Shown: positions 14,336 to 24,405 of the stretch, piece by piece
Numbering within the stretch: position 1 is the first letter of the stretch
How the letters are laid out: the number at the start of each line of letters is the position of its first letter
Source of the DNA: Lachnospiraceae bacterium
GTDB taxonomy: Bacteria > Bacillota > Clostridia > Lachnospirales > Lachnospiraceae
Reading direction: 5' to 3'
DNA: 36,888 bases
Assembly (NCBI GenBank): GCA_024691565.1
Contig: JAILNN010000246.1
Location: 1-36,888 of the forward strand
The notes under the pieces: generated by a model
What the model was told of the DNA's origin: nothing
Databases searched by the model: none
What the model saw: the letters and a program-made list of their open reading frames with translations, nothing else
Translations under genes and position numbers: made by a program

Positions 14336-15759
14336 TATTTGTCCCCCATCTTTCTAAAGTTTTTCACAAAATCTAAAATCTCTTTTCTCTTTAAGAAGAA
14401 CAAGAAAACAGTAATTCCAGCAAATACACCATATCTAATCAAGATGCTATTTGCAAAGAACATAACTAAAATTGAATAGCCAATAATAACAGCAATCCAA
14501 GCAAGGATATATGCAATATTGTAAATCTCATGAACCTTATATTTCCTACACATCACATAAGCCATAATTATCAAAACAAGATAACTAAATGCTGTCGTGT
14601 AGCAGGCTGCCATATATCCATAAATATTTATGAAAATAACATTTAAAACAATATTTAAAATCGATGTTACAATCGACGCAAATGCAATAAGCTTTGCCTT
14701 TTTATTGTAGTAAAGTATATCATAAAAGAATAGGTATAAGAATTCAAAATAAGTTGCAGTTACAAGCGGTGGCACCATATAAATACATGGCAGGTACTCT
14801 GGCGGAAGGAAGAGCTTAACAAGCTCAGCAGACAAGGTAAGCAATCCTAACGAAATATAACTACAAACAATAATTATCAATCTCGAATTCTTCTTAACAA
14901 CAGATAAATTCTTTTCTTCAAATCTCCTATATACCCAAGGAGACCAGGCTGCCATAATCTGAACAACAACCGTCAAAGCAAGGTATCCAACAGTGTGTCC
15001 CATGCTGTAAATACCAGCCTTATCTTTACCCGAAATATATCCAATCATCAACAAATCGCACTGTGTAAGTAACACCTGACTGAGGAGGTGTGGCATTACA
15101 GGCACTGTAAATTTAAGTGACCTTTTAATATATTTCGTACCAAATTTCTTTTTGCCAAATATGATTGTCCAAAGTCCGAAAACAAGGGCAACTAAAACAT
15201 AGCCTGCATCTACACCAACAACTCGACCAATATACTTTCTGTCCTTCATAAAATACGCAAGAACAACCGATAATACCGGTGCAAATGTTCCAATTACAAG
15301 GACCATTGAAGCCACAATCTTATAGAAGTTGTGGAAGGTACAGTAGTAATTGCCAATATTATAAATAGCAAAAGCAAAACAACTGATAAACAACCAAAAG
15401 AACAAGAAGTTATCAAAGCCTAAAAGCCCTTGAATCTGCTTCTTAAAAGGCAGACATAAAACAAAAAACACCGCCACAGAAGCAAGACAAAACAGCGTTA
15501 AACTAAACACATAATTCTTCTTCTCATTTGGAAACTCAAGCATTGCCTTATTTACATAGGCATAAATTGCAAATGTAAAGACAATTGTAAGTATGTTTCT
15601 CGATGATATAAATGTTGTTGCTAAACCAAGATCCGTAGTAGAAATAACCCTGGTTAAAATCGGCACCATAACCATTCCAACTATCAAGGAAATGATATTT
15701 GCAGAAGCATTTAATGTTGCCGTTATCGCGGTTTTCTTTGAATCATTCTCAACATTCAT
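14335..15759 (-). CDS. wzx: Wzx-type lipid-linked saccharide flippase
   Basis: Polytopic membrane protein of the MATE/polysaccharide-transport superfamily that flips undecaprenyl-linked sugars to the outer face. Twelve or more hydrophobic stretches are spread over 474 residues. The start, NASANIISLIVGMVMVPILTRVIS, is the typical first helix with the PILTR element. Both ends overlap neighbours as TAATG, with the GT2 upstream and the GT4 downstream. A Wzx beside the DPM1-like GT2 and DUF2304 protein resembles streptococcal GacK, which flips a single lipid-linked sugar; a repeat-unit flippase is the alternative. Confidence 0.88.
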   Translation of the reverse strand: MNVENDSKKTAITATLNASANIISLIVGMVMVPILTRVISTTDLGLATTFISSRNILTIVFTFAIYAYVNKAMLEFPNEKKNYVFSLTLFCLASVAVFFVLCLPFKKQIQGLLGFDNFLFFWLFISCFAFAIYNIGNYYCTFHNFYKIVASMVLVIGTFAPVLSVVLAYFMKDRKYIGRVVGVDAGYVLVALVFGLWTIIFGKKKFGTKYIKRSLKFTVPVMPHLLSQVLLTQCDLLMIGYISGKDKAGIYSMGHTVGYLALTVVVQIMAAWSPWVYRRFEEKNLSVVKKNSRLIIIVCSYISLGLLTLSAELVKLFLPPEYLPCIYMVPPLVTATYFEFLYLFFYDILYYNKKAKLIAFASIVTSILNIVLNVIFINIYGYMAACYTTAFSYLVLIIMAYVMCRKYKVHEIYNIAYILAWIAVIIGYSILVMFFANSILIRYGVFAGITVFLFFLKRKEILDFVKNFRKMGDK

Positions 15760-16547
15760 TACATTTCTTTTCTTTCTTTCCGTAATCTTCTCAACTCCGA
15801 TACTGCATAATTCTTATTAATAAACTGAAGAACTACCCTGGCACTTCTAATCATTGAAATTGTGTAAGGGAACTTATAGCCATTCTTCTTCAACGCATCC
15901 GCTCCTTCCATAAAGGAGTTATAATAATTCTTAAGTCCTCCCGTAGAAGCACCTCCATAGTACATTCTAACAAGTACCTGAGGAACATAAGCAAGCTTTA
16001 CACTTCCATCCTTAAAGATTCTGGACATAAATTCATAGTCCGCAGCGATTCGATACTTAGTATCATAATCACCATACTTATCATAAACTTCTCTCTTCAA
16101 AAGAAGCGTTGGATGTGCAGGTAACCATCCTGTAGTAATCTTTCCCTGTCCCATCTTCCAGCATCTCTTAATCTGTCCCTGATCAAGAAAAACAAGATCT
16201 GCATGGCTCGCATCTGCGTCATTTTCCTCAATCGCATTAACAAGCTTTGTAATCGCACTCTTATCAATAAGCTGGTCATTGAAAACAAGCAAATAATCTC
16301 CGGTAGCCCTATGAACATCCTTATTCATCGCATCAAAAAGACCTTTATCACTCTCTGAAACCCAATTTACTTCATACTTAGTCTTCTTCTCAAACTTCTT
16401 TATATACTCAACAGTTCCATCCGTTGAACCACCATCAGATATAACAATCTCAATATTAGGATAGTCCTGGGTTTCAATACTTTTAAGCGTATTCTTAACA
16501 TTTTCCAAGCTGTTATAGCTCATCATCATAATTGATACTTTTTTCAC
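15759..16547 (-). CDS. GT2-family glycosyltransferase (WcaA-like)
   Basis: Inverting GT-A glycosyltransferase. VSIMMMSYNSLENVKNTL is the usual first strand and helix. IEIVISDGGSTDGT binds nucleotide, and DYLLVFNDQL is the DXD-like region. WLPAHPTLLLKREVY and the acidic IAADYEFMSRI follow, as in EpsS/WcaA-type enzymes. Start: a TTG at 16565 overlaps the previous stop, but the GTG at 16545-16547 with AAGG 7 bases upstream puts the start directly before the family fold and is preferred (262 residues). The acceptor and donor are unknown. It is coupled to wzx by TAATG. Confidence 0.87.
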   Translation of the reverse strand: MKKVSIMMMSYNSLENVKNTLKSIETQDYPNIEIVISDGGSTDGTVEYIKKFEKKTKYEVNWVSESDKGLFDAMNKDVHRATGDYLLVFNDQLIDKSAITKLVNAIEENDADASHADLVFLDQGQIKRCWKMGQGKITTGWLPAHPTLLLKREVYDKYGDYDTKYRIAADYEFMSRIFKDGSVKLAYVPQVLVRMYYGGASTGGLKNYYNSFMEGADALKKNGYKFPYTISMIRSARVVLQFINKNYAVSELRRLRKERKEM

Positions 16548-16561
16548 TACAGCACCTTCTT

Positions 16562-16927
16562 TCAATCATTGTCCTTTTTCTTGTTCAAACCATCATAGGT
16601 ATCTTTTCTCAAAATAGCAAGCTCCTGAGATAATTTCTTAACTCTATCTGATAAATAGCTAATCTCCATGGATAAGCTAAAAATAATCAACATAGACAGA
16701 ATCATACCAAAGAAGAAAATCATATTTACAGGAGATGCAATTCCTAACAAATTAGAAATCATCGCCAGTAACTTAGGCCATATTGCAAGAATCATAATCA
16801 CAATATCAACCATAGCCCAAATCAAGCCAAACTTGAAATCCATCTTCTTTTTGCTAACCATGTTTATGATATGCATCAATAACAATACCATGATAACTAT
16901 AATTATTATTTGTAATCGTAATGACAT
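16562..16927 (-). CDS. Small DUF2304 membrane protein (GacJ-like)
   Basis: A 121-residue protein with three membrane segments (about 5-22, 33-55 and 65-88) and a charged cytoplasmic C-terminal coil (SDRVKKLSQELAILRKD). This matches the DUF2304 family. In streptococci the member GacJ binds and stimulates GacI, the enzyme making GlcNAc-phosphate-undecaprenol. Here it directly follows a GacI-sized GT2, the same pairing. Start ATG at 16927 has GGAGAA upstream, and 10 bases separate it from the GT2 stop. The role as a partner of that GT2 is inferred from family and position. Confidence 0.82.
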   Translation of the reverse strand: MSLRLQIIIIVIMVLLLMHIINMVSKKKMDFKFGLIWAMVDIVIMILAIWPKLLAMISNLLGIASPVNMIFFFGMILSMLIIFSLSMEISYLSDRVKKLSQELAILRKDTYDGLNKKKDND

Positions 16928-16937
16928 ATCGTTCTCC

Positions 16938-17627
16938 TTATTTCTTTAATCTTGCTATAATAATTGCAATCGTAACCTTTATCATGTAGTAAACCGAATT
17001 CATCATCGAAATTGAAGATTCACCAGCTTCTCTTTCATTCATGATAACAGGAACTTCAGTTACCTTATATTTCTTAGTAAGAATCTTAACAACGCTCTCT
17101 GGCTCCGGATAATCCTTAGGATACTCCTCCGTAAACTCCTGAAGAAGCTTTCTGTTAACCATTCTCATTCCGGAAGTCGGATCAGTAATGACCTTCCCTG
17201 TCAAAAGCTTAATAAGATTTGTAAAGAACTTAATTCCAACTCGTCTTAAAGCAGATGACTGAAATCCTTCCTTTGAAATAAATCTAGAGCCAATAACCAT
17301 ATCAGAATCACTTTCTTCAAGCTTAGTAGCCATCAAATGAAGGTATTTAGCATCATGCTGACCATCACCATCAAACTGCACAGCTAAATCATATCCATGG
17401 TAAAAGGCATATCTATAACCCGTCTGAACAGCACCACCAATTCCCAAGTTTACTGGCAAATTTATATAATTAAACTTGTTCTCTCTTAGGATTTCCAAGG
17501 TATTATCCTTAGAACAGTCATTGATAATAACATAATCAAAGTCTGGTGCGAACTCCTTTATATTTCCAATTGTCTTCACAATATTTCCCGACTCATTGTA
17601 AGCAGGAATAATTATTAGCTTCTTCAT
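16938..17627 (-). CDS. DPM1-like GT2: polyprenyl-phosphate glycosyltransferase (GacI-like)
   Basis: Cytoplasmic-face enzyme expected to transfer one sugar from a nucleotide donor to polyprenyl phosphate, supplying a lipid-linked sugar for external side-chain addition. Motifs seen: LIIIPAYNESGNI, VIINDCSKDNT, NLPVNLGIGGAVQTGYRYA, DLAVQFDGDGQHD (DXD metal site) and DPTSGMRMVNR. At 229 residues it matches the GacI size. The C-terminal segment VYYMIKVTIAIIIARLKK is hydrophobic and probably membrane-associated. ATG at 17625-17627 has AAGG about 9 bases upstream; a longer reading lacks support. It is 5 bases from the DUF2142 gene and followed by DUF2304. The sugar (GlcNAc in GacI) cannot be read from sequence. 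Confidence 0.88.
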   Translation of the reverse strand: MKKLIIIPAYNESGNIVKTIGNIKEFAPDFDYVIINDCSKDNTLEILRENKFNYINLPVNLGIGGAVQTGYRYAFYHGYDLAVQFDGDGQHDAKYLHLMATKLEESDSDMVIGSRFISKEGFQSSALRRVGIKFFTNLIKLLTGKVITDPTSGMRMVNRKLLQEFTEEYPKDYPEPESVVKILTKKYKVTEVPVIMNEREAGESSISMMNSVYYMIKVTIAIIIARLKK

Positions 17628-17632
17628 CAAAC

Positions 17633-19918
17633 TCAACCTTTCATGTATAAAGATAAACATCCACTATATAGCGTCATAATCAATGGAATAAGCATACATA
17701 TCGCACAAGCTATACTAATGTTTACTCCCCTAACCTTAGATTTAATCTTATCCTTCCATCTCCATCTACTTAGAATATAGAGGAATGGGAACACTGCTGG
17801 AAGCAAGTATCTTGCCTGACATCCAGCCACACCATCTGCTCCAACAGCCGTATATGCAACATACATCGAAGTTGCTGCCGCAAGACCAATGGTTATTAAA
17901 ACAACGATTGCTCCAATCTTTGACCACCATGGGAAATAATCCTCATTAGTTCCTTCATGGTCAAGTAAGCAGAACAACGGAACAGTTACTAAGAAATAAA
18001 TGTAACTGAAATTACTATAACCTACATAGGCAAGATTTTCCAGTCCTTGTGGAATAAACCATGATGGAGCAAAGTAATTCTTCAAGAAGTTAAACATAAC
18101 TTCAACATAGAACTTAGGTTTAGTCTTAATAAGTTGCATCTGTTCATAGGAATTAACTCCTTCGCCACCTCTGACATCTTCAACACCTTCACCCGTTGAA
18201 GCACCAAATGACATCATGTAAACCATAATAAATGGAATAAACGCAGCGGCAAGAATCAACAATCTATAGAACCAGCAATGCTTTAAGCTTTCAAATTTCT
18301 TTCTTGGCAAGAACAAACAAATCAAAGTCAATGGGAAATAAACCAACTTTGGTTGCACAGCCAAAAACATCGGAATCGCGATTTTTAGCATTCTTCCAAC
18401 AGTAATCTTTTCGTTCGGTGTCTGGAACTCACTAAAGAACGCTGATAAACCGTAGATTGTAAATGCAAGAAGCCAGGTATCATATGTATAGTTACCAGCC
18501 ACATAGATGTTTGTAGGGAAGAGCGCTACCATCATAACGACGATTTTTCCGGTCTTAAGCCTCTTCATGGCAAACAAACAGCAAATTGCAAGTAACCAAA
18601 CATTCATCCATCTTCCAACACAAAATGCAATATTGTATGGAAGCTTTAATCCCCTCGCAAAACCAAATCCAATAGCAGAAGGTAGATATGCAAGCTTAAT
18701 TGGCTTAAGCTCAATCCTATCAATCTCCTCATAGAACTCATTTTCCTCAATTACATCCATCATTTGGTAATTGATTTCTTGTTCCCTCTTGGTGTATCCT
18801 ACCTTGTCCTGCGCATACTCAACATAATGCGCAATCATATGACTGTCATACGCCGAACGTTTACAATCAAAGAAATGGGACATATCAGATGCATTGATAA
18901 AGTGAGTCTCATCATCCCATGAAACACCCACATTTGCAGGCGTTGTAAAAGCAATAATCGAACCAGTTGCAAAAATAACAACTCCCATAATTATTGCAGC
19001 CTTTTCTTCATATTCCTTATAAAATCTAACAATTACACCAACTGCGAGCCCAAGAAACGCAGCAGTAATACCTATTTTAGAAGAAAACTTATCCCCCTTA
19101 GCAGCAATTATTATTGCTCCAACAATCTCAGAAAGGGCGATTCCACCGAGAATAAATACGCATGTTTTTATTATTGAAGTACCACTCTTCTTAAGTTTCT
19201 TAATGCAATCATCACACTTCTTAGAAAGATAACTGACACCCTTATTAATAGGTGTGAATCTAGCAATTAGAACAAGAACAAGGGCAATAAGCGCCCAAAT
19301 TGCCATATATTTTACAGGTGCATTACCTGCTGGGTCATTCTTAATTCCATAATAAATAGAATTAAAAGTAAAATCAGTAGGAATAGAAATACAATATGAG
19401 TTACATACCACATTATCGACATCAATTATAGCATAATAATTTCCTTTTTCCCATACTCCTTCACTTACATTCTCCAACTGGTTTCCAGCGTCATCAATGT
19501 AAAGCACTGTAAGATCAATGTCTTCCTCTGCCTTTGTGGAAAATGAGACTATCATCTTATCGCATTTCCCCGCTTCCGTAGTAGGAACCTGAATGTAAGG
19601 AAATTCATCACTAGATGACAATGTAAAATTATTATCCGCCTGCTCATATCCAACTTGAGCCGCAATAATTCCGCCCTCATAAGGATACTCTGCAGAATAA
19701 TATCCGCCAAAGTACATACCATTAATCATTATTGCGCCAAAAATAATCGCAACAATAAACATAATAATATACGGTTTCCAAGAAATCTTTTCAATAACTT
19801 CCTCAACATCCTTTGACTTCTCTTCAACCTCTGCATTAGCTTTATTAACTGCTTTTTGAGGCTTCAAATCTTTATTATTTTTTCCCTTATTATTTTTATT
19901 ATTCTTATTATTAGCCAT
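17633..19918 (-). CDS. DUF2142-family polytopic membrane protein, possible GT-C transferase
   Basis: A 761-residue membrane protein. An Asn/Lys-rich cytoplasmic head of about 45 residues leads to the first membrane segment (IIMFIVAIIFGAIMINGMYF), an outer domain of about 130 residues, and then about ten further segments. The motif NVGVSWDDETHFINASDM at about residue 320 carries the acidic pair expected in an outer loop of GT-C enzymes, and YLLPAVFPFLYIL lies near the end. This is the DUF2142 pattern found in polysaccharide loci. By analogy with GacL it could attach a lipid-phosphate-linked sugar outside the membrane. It directly precedes the DPM1-like GT2, which fits. Activity is inferred. 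Confidence 0.78.
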   Translation of the reverse strand: MANNKNNKNNKGKNNKDLKPQKAVNKANAEVEEKSKDVEEVIEKISWKPYIIMFIVAIIFGAIMINGMYFGGYYSAEYPYEGGIIAAQVGYEQADNNFTLSSSDEFPYIQVPTTEAGKCDKMIVSFSTKAEEDIDLTVLYIDDAGNQLENVSEGVWEKGNYYAIIDVDNVVCNSYCISIPTDFTFNSIYYGIKNDPAGNAPVKYMAIWALIALVLVLIARFTPINKGVSYLSKKCDDCIKKLKKSGTSIIKTCVFILGGIALSEIVGAIIIAAKGDKFSSKIGITAAFLGLAVGVIVRFYKEYEEKAAIIMGVVIFATGSIIAFTTPANVGVSWDDETHFINASDMSHFFDCKRSAYDSHMIAHYVEYAQDKVGYTKREQEINYQMMDVIEENEFYEEIDRIELKPIKLAYLPSAIGFGFARGLKLPYNIAFCVGRWMNVWLLAICCLFAMKRLKTGKIVVMMVALFPTNIYVAGNYTYDTWLLAFTIYGLSAFFSEFQTPNEKITVGRMLKIAIPMFLAVQPKLVYFPLTLICLFLPRKKFESLKHCWFYRLLILAAAFIPFIMVYMMSFGASTGEGVEDVRGGEGVNSYEQMQLIKTKPKFYVEVMFNFLKNYFAPSWFIPQGLENLAYVGYSNFSYIYFLVTVPLFCLLDHEGTNEDYFPWWSKIGAIVVLITIGLAAATSMYVAYTAVGADGVAGCQARYLLPAVFPFLYILSRWRWKDKIKSKVRGVNISIACAICMLIPLIMTLYSGCLSLYMKG

Positions 19919-19945
19919 AATTTCACCACTAAAATAAATTTATTT

Positions 19946-22228
19946 CTATTTCTCAGTAACCTTGTAGATAAAGCTTCCCGCCTCATCATAAATCTTCTCA
20001 AAAGTTACATACTCATTATCAACTCCAATTTCTTCTGTACTAAAGATATAATCCACATCAACCTTTTCAACATCCTTGTAAGAAAGGTAGAGTCTCATTG
20101 TATCTGGAGTTAATAATTCAAAGCTTGTATCATCATCAGTAAATGTTACAACAACATGAGCATATCTATTATAAACATCACTGTACTGATTTTCTGGGTC
20201 TAACTCATTCCATAACTCTAAGTTAGGATAAGTATTTGTAGAGTTTATTGCCCTGGCACCACATGCAATTAACATCGAAGGATTAACCGGTGTATTATTT
20301 CCAATCCATCTGGAATCTGGCTCTTCTTCAACAATTTGCTCAATTTCCTTAGCAACAGGCTTAGAATAAACTGCATCTGTTCCCCTACAAATTGGTCTAA
20401 CAAAAGCTCCTGTAACAAGTGCAAAAGCAATAACCATATAAAGAGTGCGCTCATACCTCTTAACATTTAAGGTATATAGTAAATTAAATAAGATAATTGC
20501 GACAATAATGCAGGCTATTACCTTAAACCCTCTACCCATGTAAGCTGGCACATACTTATTAGCTTCTTGAACGCTTAAATATGAAACTCCAATGGCACCT
20601 ATCAAAGCAAGCCAAAATCCAGGTTTAACGTAGAAGGCCGTCTCTTCATTGCGACGATTTTTCTTTTTATATTTTTTATTCCTATCTTCATACACAGGCA
20701 ACTTAAACTTAGACATAAAGAGTGCAAAGAATAGTACCTGAATATATCCAAGAATATCAACAGCTCTTTCTGGTGTTGAATTTGAAATCAATGTAGCCTT
20801 TGCAACTACCATTGGAACTCCTACTGAACAATACAATCCAACGAAAAGCGAAACAATTAAAAGTCCAATAGTTAAGAAATCAGGCTTTTTCTTCTTTATC
20901 ATATAGTAAAGACAACCAAGCATAGGAATTGGGAAGAACGTGATAAACATACCCATTTCACTGTTATTCATGCTATCCTTAACCGAGAACATAAGCGCAG
21001 GAATATAGTCAAACAACTTAGCAATCCTATTTCCGCCTGTGCTAACCCTCTTTCCAGGATATACAGTTTGAGAAATAACCTCCATATATTCCTTCTGGTC
21101 ATAGAAGGCCGCAACTGTAAAGAGTCCAATCAAAAATACTGCAACTCCAAATACCAGCCAATCAAGCTTTTTAAGCTTCTTTACATCTTCAATATTTTCT
21201 TTAAAAATCCAAATGATAAATACAATAAGGATATATCCTAGAGGAACCTGCCATGCAGGATAAAGCGTATAGATAAAGTTAGAACCGCAAACAGCCGCTC
21301 CATATCCAATTAAACACCTCTTTTTAATCGTGTCTGTTTTTATAAAATAATAGAGACAAGTTAGCGCTCCATGCATCCACATAAACCACTTTGGAAATCC
21401 CCACCACAGGTAAAATGACGAGAAATAAACCATCATCGTGGCGGTAAAAGACACTAGCTTTTTCCCCTTAGTGATAATCATAAAGAATTCTATGCCAATA
21501 AGCAGCGCCAAAATAATAGGTGCATACCATCCAAAGGCATAGCTACAATTCATTCCCAAGACTTTTTCTATTATGATTCCAATTAAATAAAATGGATTTG
21601 ATGCAATATTTGCAAAAGATAATTTTTCTTCGTTTGAAACATTAGATGCTCTTAATAAATAATTATACTCTCCATATCTGTTCTTTAATTGATACTCTGA
21701 AAGATTCTTAGCAGAATCGACCATCCACTCATCAGATCTAATCGCTCTCTCTCGACCAAAAACAGGATATAAAAAGTCAGAACCCTCTCCCGTCTGGAAG
21801 TAAGAATCATACATTGCAAGAGAATCACCATTAAACTGGTTTACTGTCATGAATATAAGAATACATGCTCCCACAATCCATCTCTTCTCAAATAAAAAGT
21901 TATATAACTTTCTTGTATCCAAAATAAAATTTAACGCAATGAACATCACAACAACGAATATAATTTCAATCCTAAAAATATCCGAAGGTGTAAAATCAGA
22001 AAACAAAAGGTTACTCTGCCATGTACTAAAATAACCAGAAACTCCAGAAGGTTCATGTGCAACAATTGACTGAACTGCCTGAAGTGAATCCCTCTCAAAA
22101 CCAGCAGAAATAAGGTAGCTTAAAAATAAACTAACAAAGGCAGCAATGATAATCTTATATTTTAATTGCATCTTACCTTCATTCTTCGAGTTTGACTTCT
22201 TCGAATTTAACTTCTTAGAGTTTCCCAT
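19946..22228 (-). CDS. Large polytopic membrane protein of a polysaccharide locus, GT-C-like
   Basis: A 760-residue protein with a basic Lys/Ser/Asn-rich head and about 12 or more membrane segments. An early outer loop contains GRERAIRSDEWMVDSAKN near residue 158, where the Arg-Ser-Asp-Glu-Trp cluster stands out. The last ~130 residues form a soluble, acidic, probably external domain (from about VAKEIEQIVEEEPDSRW). The architecture resembles GT-C enzymes that take sugars from polyprenyl-phosphate donors, and it could alternatively be a polymerase. I do not recognise a named family with certainty. Its ATG overlaps the tandem GT2 stop as TAATG with GGAGAT upstream. Confidence 0.72.
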   Translation of the reverse strand: MGNSKKLNSKKSNSKNEGKMQLKYKIIIAAFVSLFLSYLISAGFERDSLQAVQSIVAHEPSGVSGYFSTWQSNLLFSDFTPSDIFRIEIIFVVVMFIALNFILDTRKLYNFLFEKRWIVGACILIFMTVNQFNGDSLAMYDSYFQTGEGSDFLYPVFGRERAIRSDEWMVDSAKNLSEYQLKNRYGEYNYLLRASNVSNEEKLSFANIASNPFYLIGIIIEKVLGMNCSYAFGWYAPIILALLIGIEFFMIITKGKKLVSFTATMMVYFSSFYLWWGFPKWFMWMHGALTCLYYFIKTDTIKKRCLIGYGAAVCGSNFIYTLYPAWQVPLGYILIVFIIWIFKENIEDVKKLKKLDWLVFGVAVFLIGLFTVAAFYDQKEYMEVISQTVYPGKRVSTGGNRIAKLFDYIPALMFSVKDSMNNSEMGMFITFFPIPMLGCLYYMIKKKKPDFLTIGLLIVSLFVGLYCSVGVPMVVAKATLISNSTPERAVDILGYIQVLFFALFMSKFKLPVYEDRNKKYKKKNRRNEETAFYVKPGFWLALIGAIGVSYLSVQEANKYVPAYMGRGFKVIACIIVAIILFNLLYTLNVKRYERTLYMVIAFALVTGAFVRPICRGTDAVYSKPVAKEIEQIVEEEPDSRWIGNNTPVNPSMLIACGARAINSTNTYPNLELWNELDPENQYSDVYNRYAHVVVTFTDDDTSFELLTPDTMRLYLSYKDVEKVDVDYIFSTEEIGVDNEYVTFEKIYDEAGSFIYKVTEK

Positions 22229-24405
22229 TACTTATCTCCTTCAATATCGATGCTCTGCCCAGCATAATAGAACTTTTCACCCTTTCCAAGGAAGAGTCTG
22301 TACTCTCCCGGCTCTATCTTATCTGACTCAAGATAAGTGTAGAAAGAAGAAAGATTATAAGTTTTCTTTGTATGAGCAATACTATCCATATTTTCCCTAT
22401 ATAGCTTCTTTGTGCTTAATCTATAAGTGTTATTCTTGCCCCATAAAACTAAATCTGGCTTAGTTATGTTATTTAACATACTCTTTTCATTAACATACCA
22501 ACCACTAATCCTAATCTTATGGTCCATAACTCCCTGATAACTGATATTATCAGCAACCGCCTTAATATTTGCCGGTGTATTCTTCAAAAGCTTAGGCTTT
22601 TCAACCTTCTGTAATGTAAATTCAGCCTTATTTTCCTTAGCATTAACTGCGAAATCATCATTATCATTAGTTAAGTTAATGTTATAGAAAGGATCTCCAC
22701 CCTGAAGCTCAGGATAATAGCTATAAAGCCTCTTTCTTTCCTGAACAAGTCTAATCATCTTCTCAGAGTTTTCTGTATCATAACCTCTTGAAAGTGATTC
22801 ATAGTGATAGAGCTTAACATCCATCTTGCAGACGTTATAATATCCCTTCGCAAGTAAATCAAAACAAAGCTTAACATCATTATATGCAACCTTAAAGGTC
22901 TCATCAAAACCGCCGATTTCATTGAACTTATCCTTATCAACCATAAGGCAGGCAGCAGTAACTGCACTGTAATTGTAATCAATACGGTTTCTGTTAAATA
23001 CCATTATGTTCTCATCATTTTCCTGGCAGAAAATATGAACTGGTCCAATTGGCATGCTAACAACACCAATATGCTGAATATAAGTAGAATCATGATAAAT
23101 AAGCTTAGCTCCAACAGCACCAATATAATCAAGCATTGCATGTCCAGCCATTCTCTCAAGCCAGTCACCATGAATGATTTCCATATCATCATTTAAGAAA
23201 AGGAAAAGTTTTCCATGCGCCTTCTCGGCACCAATGTTACACATCTTTGAGAAATTGAATTCCATCTTTTTATGATGATACTCGCAGTGAATTGGAAGTG
23301 AAGCACAGTACTTCTCATACTTAGCTTTATTCGCATCATTACTACCATTATCAACTGTAATAATCTCATAATTCTTATAGGTTGTCTTCTCAACCATCGA
23401 ATCAATACATCTCTTATAAACTTCAAAATTATCCTTAGAAGGAATGATAATACTAACAAGTGGATTTCCTGTTGGAGTGTACTTAACTCTATATTGGAAA
23501 CACTCATCAACCAGCTCGACCTCGCCTTCTAAGCCTCTTCTCTTAAGAGCCTCTTCCTTAAGACGAATCGTAGCCTTGTTTACATATTCCTTAGCATGTG
23601 GATTTGCTGCAGTTGAACCCTCAATCATTCTCCAGTGATAAAGAATCTTTGGAATATGAGCAATATTCTTTGTTTTCTCAGTAAATCTCATTGTGAAATC
23701 ATAATCCTGAGCGCCATCAAACTCGCTTCTAAGCCATCCAAGCTCATCTCCAATTGACTTTCTGTAAACTCCCAAATGACAAGTATACATCGATGTCATA
23801 AAGGTATCTGGTGACCAATCCGGCTTAAAGAAAGGATTCTCTCTATGCTTAGAATCATCAGTAAGTTTATCCTCATCACTATAGATAAAATCGATTGTCT
23901 TATCTTCATTTAATTTCTTTACAACTTCAAAAAGCGCATTGGGTGCGATTGTATCGTCACAATCCATAAATGCAACGAATTCTCCTTCGGCAACCTCAAT
24001 TGCGCTATTTGTAGCCTTTGATATATGTCCATTTTCTTTTCGGTAAACAATCTTTACCTTCTCGTTATCCTCATACTTCTTAAGAGTCTTCTTAACAGAT
24101 GCCATTGTAGAGCAATCATCCGCCATACATAGCTCAAAGTTTTTATAGGTCTGATTTAAAACTGAATCAATACACTCAGAAAGTATTCTTTCAGACACAT
24201 TGTAAACAGGAATAACCACTGAAATCAGTGGGTTATATTCAAGCTTCTCTGTCTTCATAATGTTCTTTTCAGCATGTTCAATCCAAACCTTATAAGATGA
24301 ATTCTTATTGTAATTAATCTTATATAGTGTTTTATATCCAAGTGCCACAGGTCCTTCCTTAACTAAAATCCTGCAAGCAGTACCTATCTTCTTTGCAACT
24401 GACAT
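22228..24405 (-). CDS. Tandem GT2 glycosyltransferase (two catalytic domains)
   Basis: A 725-residue cytoplasmic protein. A short N-terminal region is followed by a first GT2 domain (VVIPVYNVSERILSECIDS near 60, then MADDCST and FMDCDDT near 150). A second GT2 domain follows (IIIPSKDNFEVYKRCIDSM near 320, then VDNGSNDANKA, LFLFLNDDMEI near 415, and GGFDETF). A C-terminal beta-rich region of about 110 residues comes last. Two-domain GT2 proteins often build the repeating backbone of ABC-exported glycans. ATG at 24403-24405 is preferred over one 9 bases upstream because AAAGG is correctly spaced for it. It lies directly after wzt, which supports backbone synthesis. Confidence 0.86.
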   Translation of the reverse strand: MSVAKKIGTACRILVKEGPVALGYKTLYKINYNKNSSYKVWIEHAEKNIMKTEKLEYNPLISVVIPVYNVSERILSECIDSVLNQTYKNFELCMADDCSTMASVKKTLKKYEDNEKVKIVYRKENGHISKATNSAIEVAEGEFVAFMDCDDTIAPNALFEVVKKLNEDKTIDFIYSDEDKLTDDSKHRENPFFKPDWSPDTFMTSMYTCHLGVYRKSIGDELGWLRSEFDGAQDYDFTMRFTEKTKNIAHIPKILYHWRMIEGSTAANPHAKEYVNKATIRLKEEALKRRGLEGEVELVDECFQYRVKYTPTGNPLVSIIIPSKDNFEVYKRCIDSMVEKTTYKNYEIITVDNGSNDANKAKYEKYCASLPIHCEYHHKKMEFNFSKMCNIGAEKAHGKLFLFLNDDMEIIHGDWLERMAGHAMLDYIGAVGAKLIYHDSTYIQHIGVVSMPIGPVHIFCQENDENIMVFNRNRIDYNYSAVTAACLMVDKDKFNEIGGFDETFKVAYNDVKLCFDLLAKGYYNVCKMDVKLYHYESLSRGYDTENSEKMIRLVQERKRLYSYYPELQGGDPFYNINLTNDNDDFAVNAKENKAEFTLQKVEKPKLLKNTPANIKAVADNISYQGVMDHKIRISGWYVNEKSMLNNITKPDLVLWGKNNTYRLSTKKLYRENMDSIAHTKKTYNLSSFYTYLESDKIEPGEYRLFLGKGEKFYYAGQSIDIEGDK

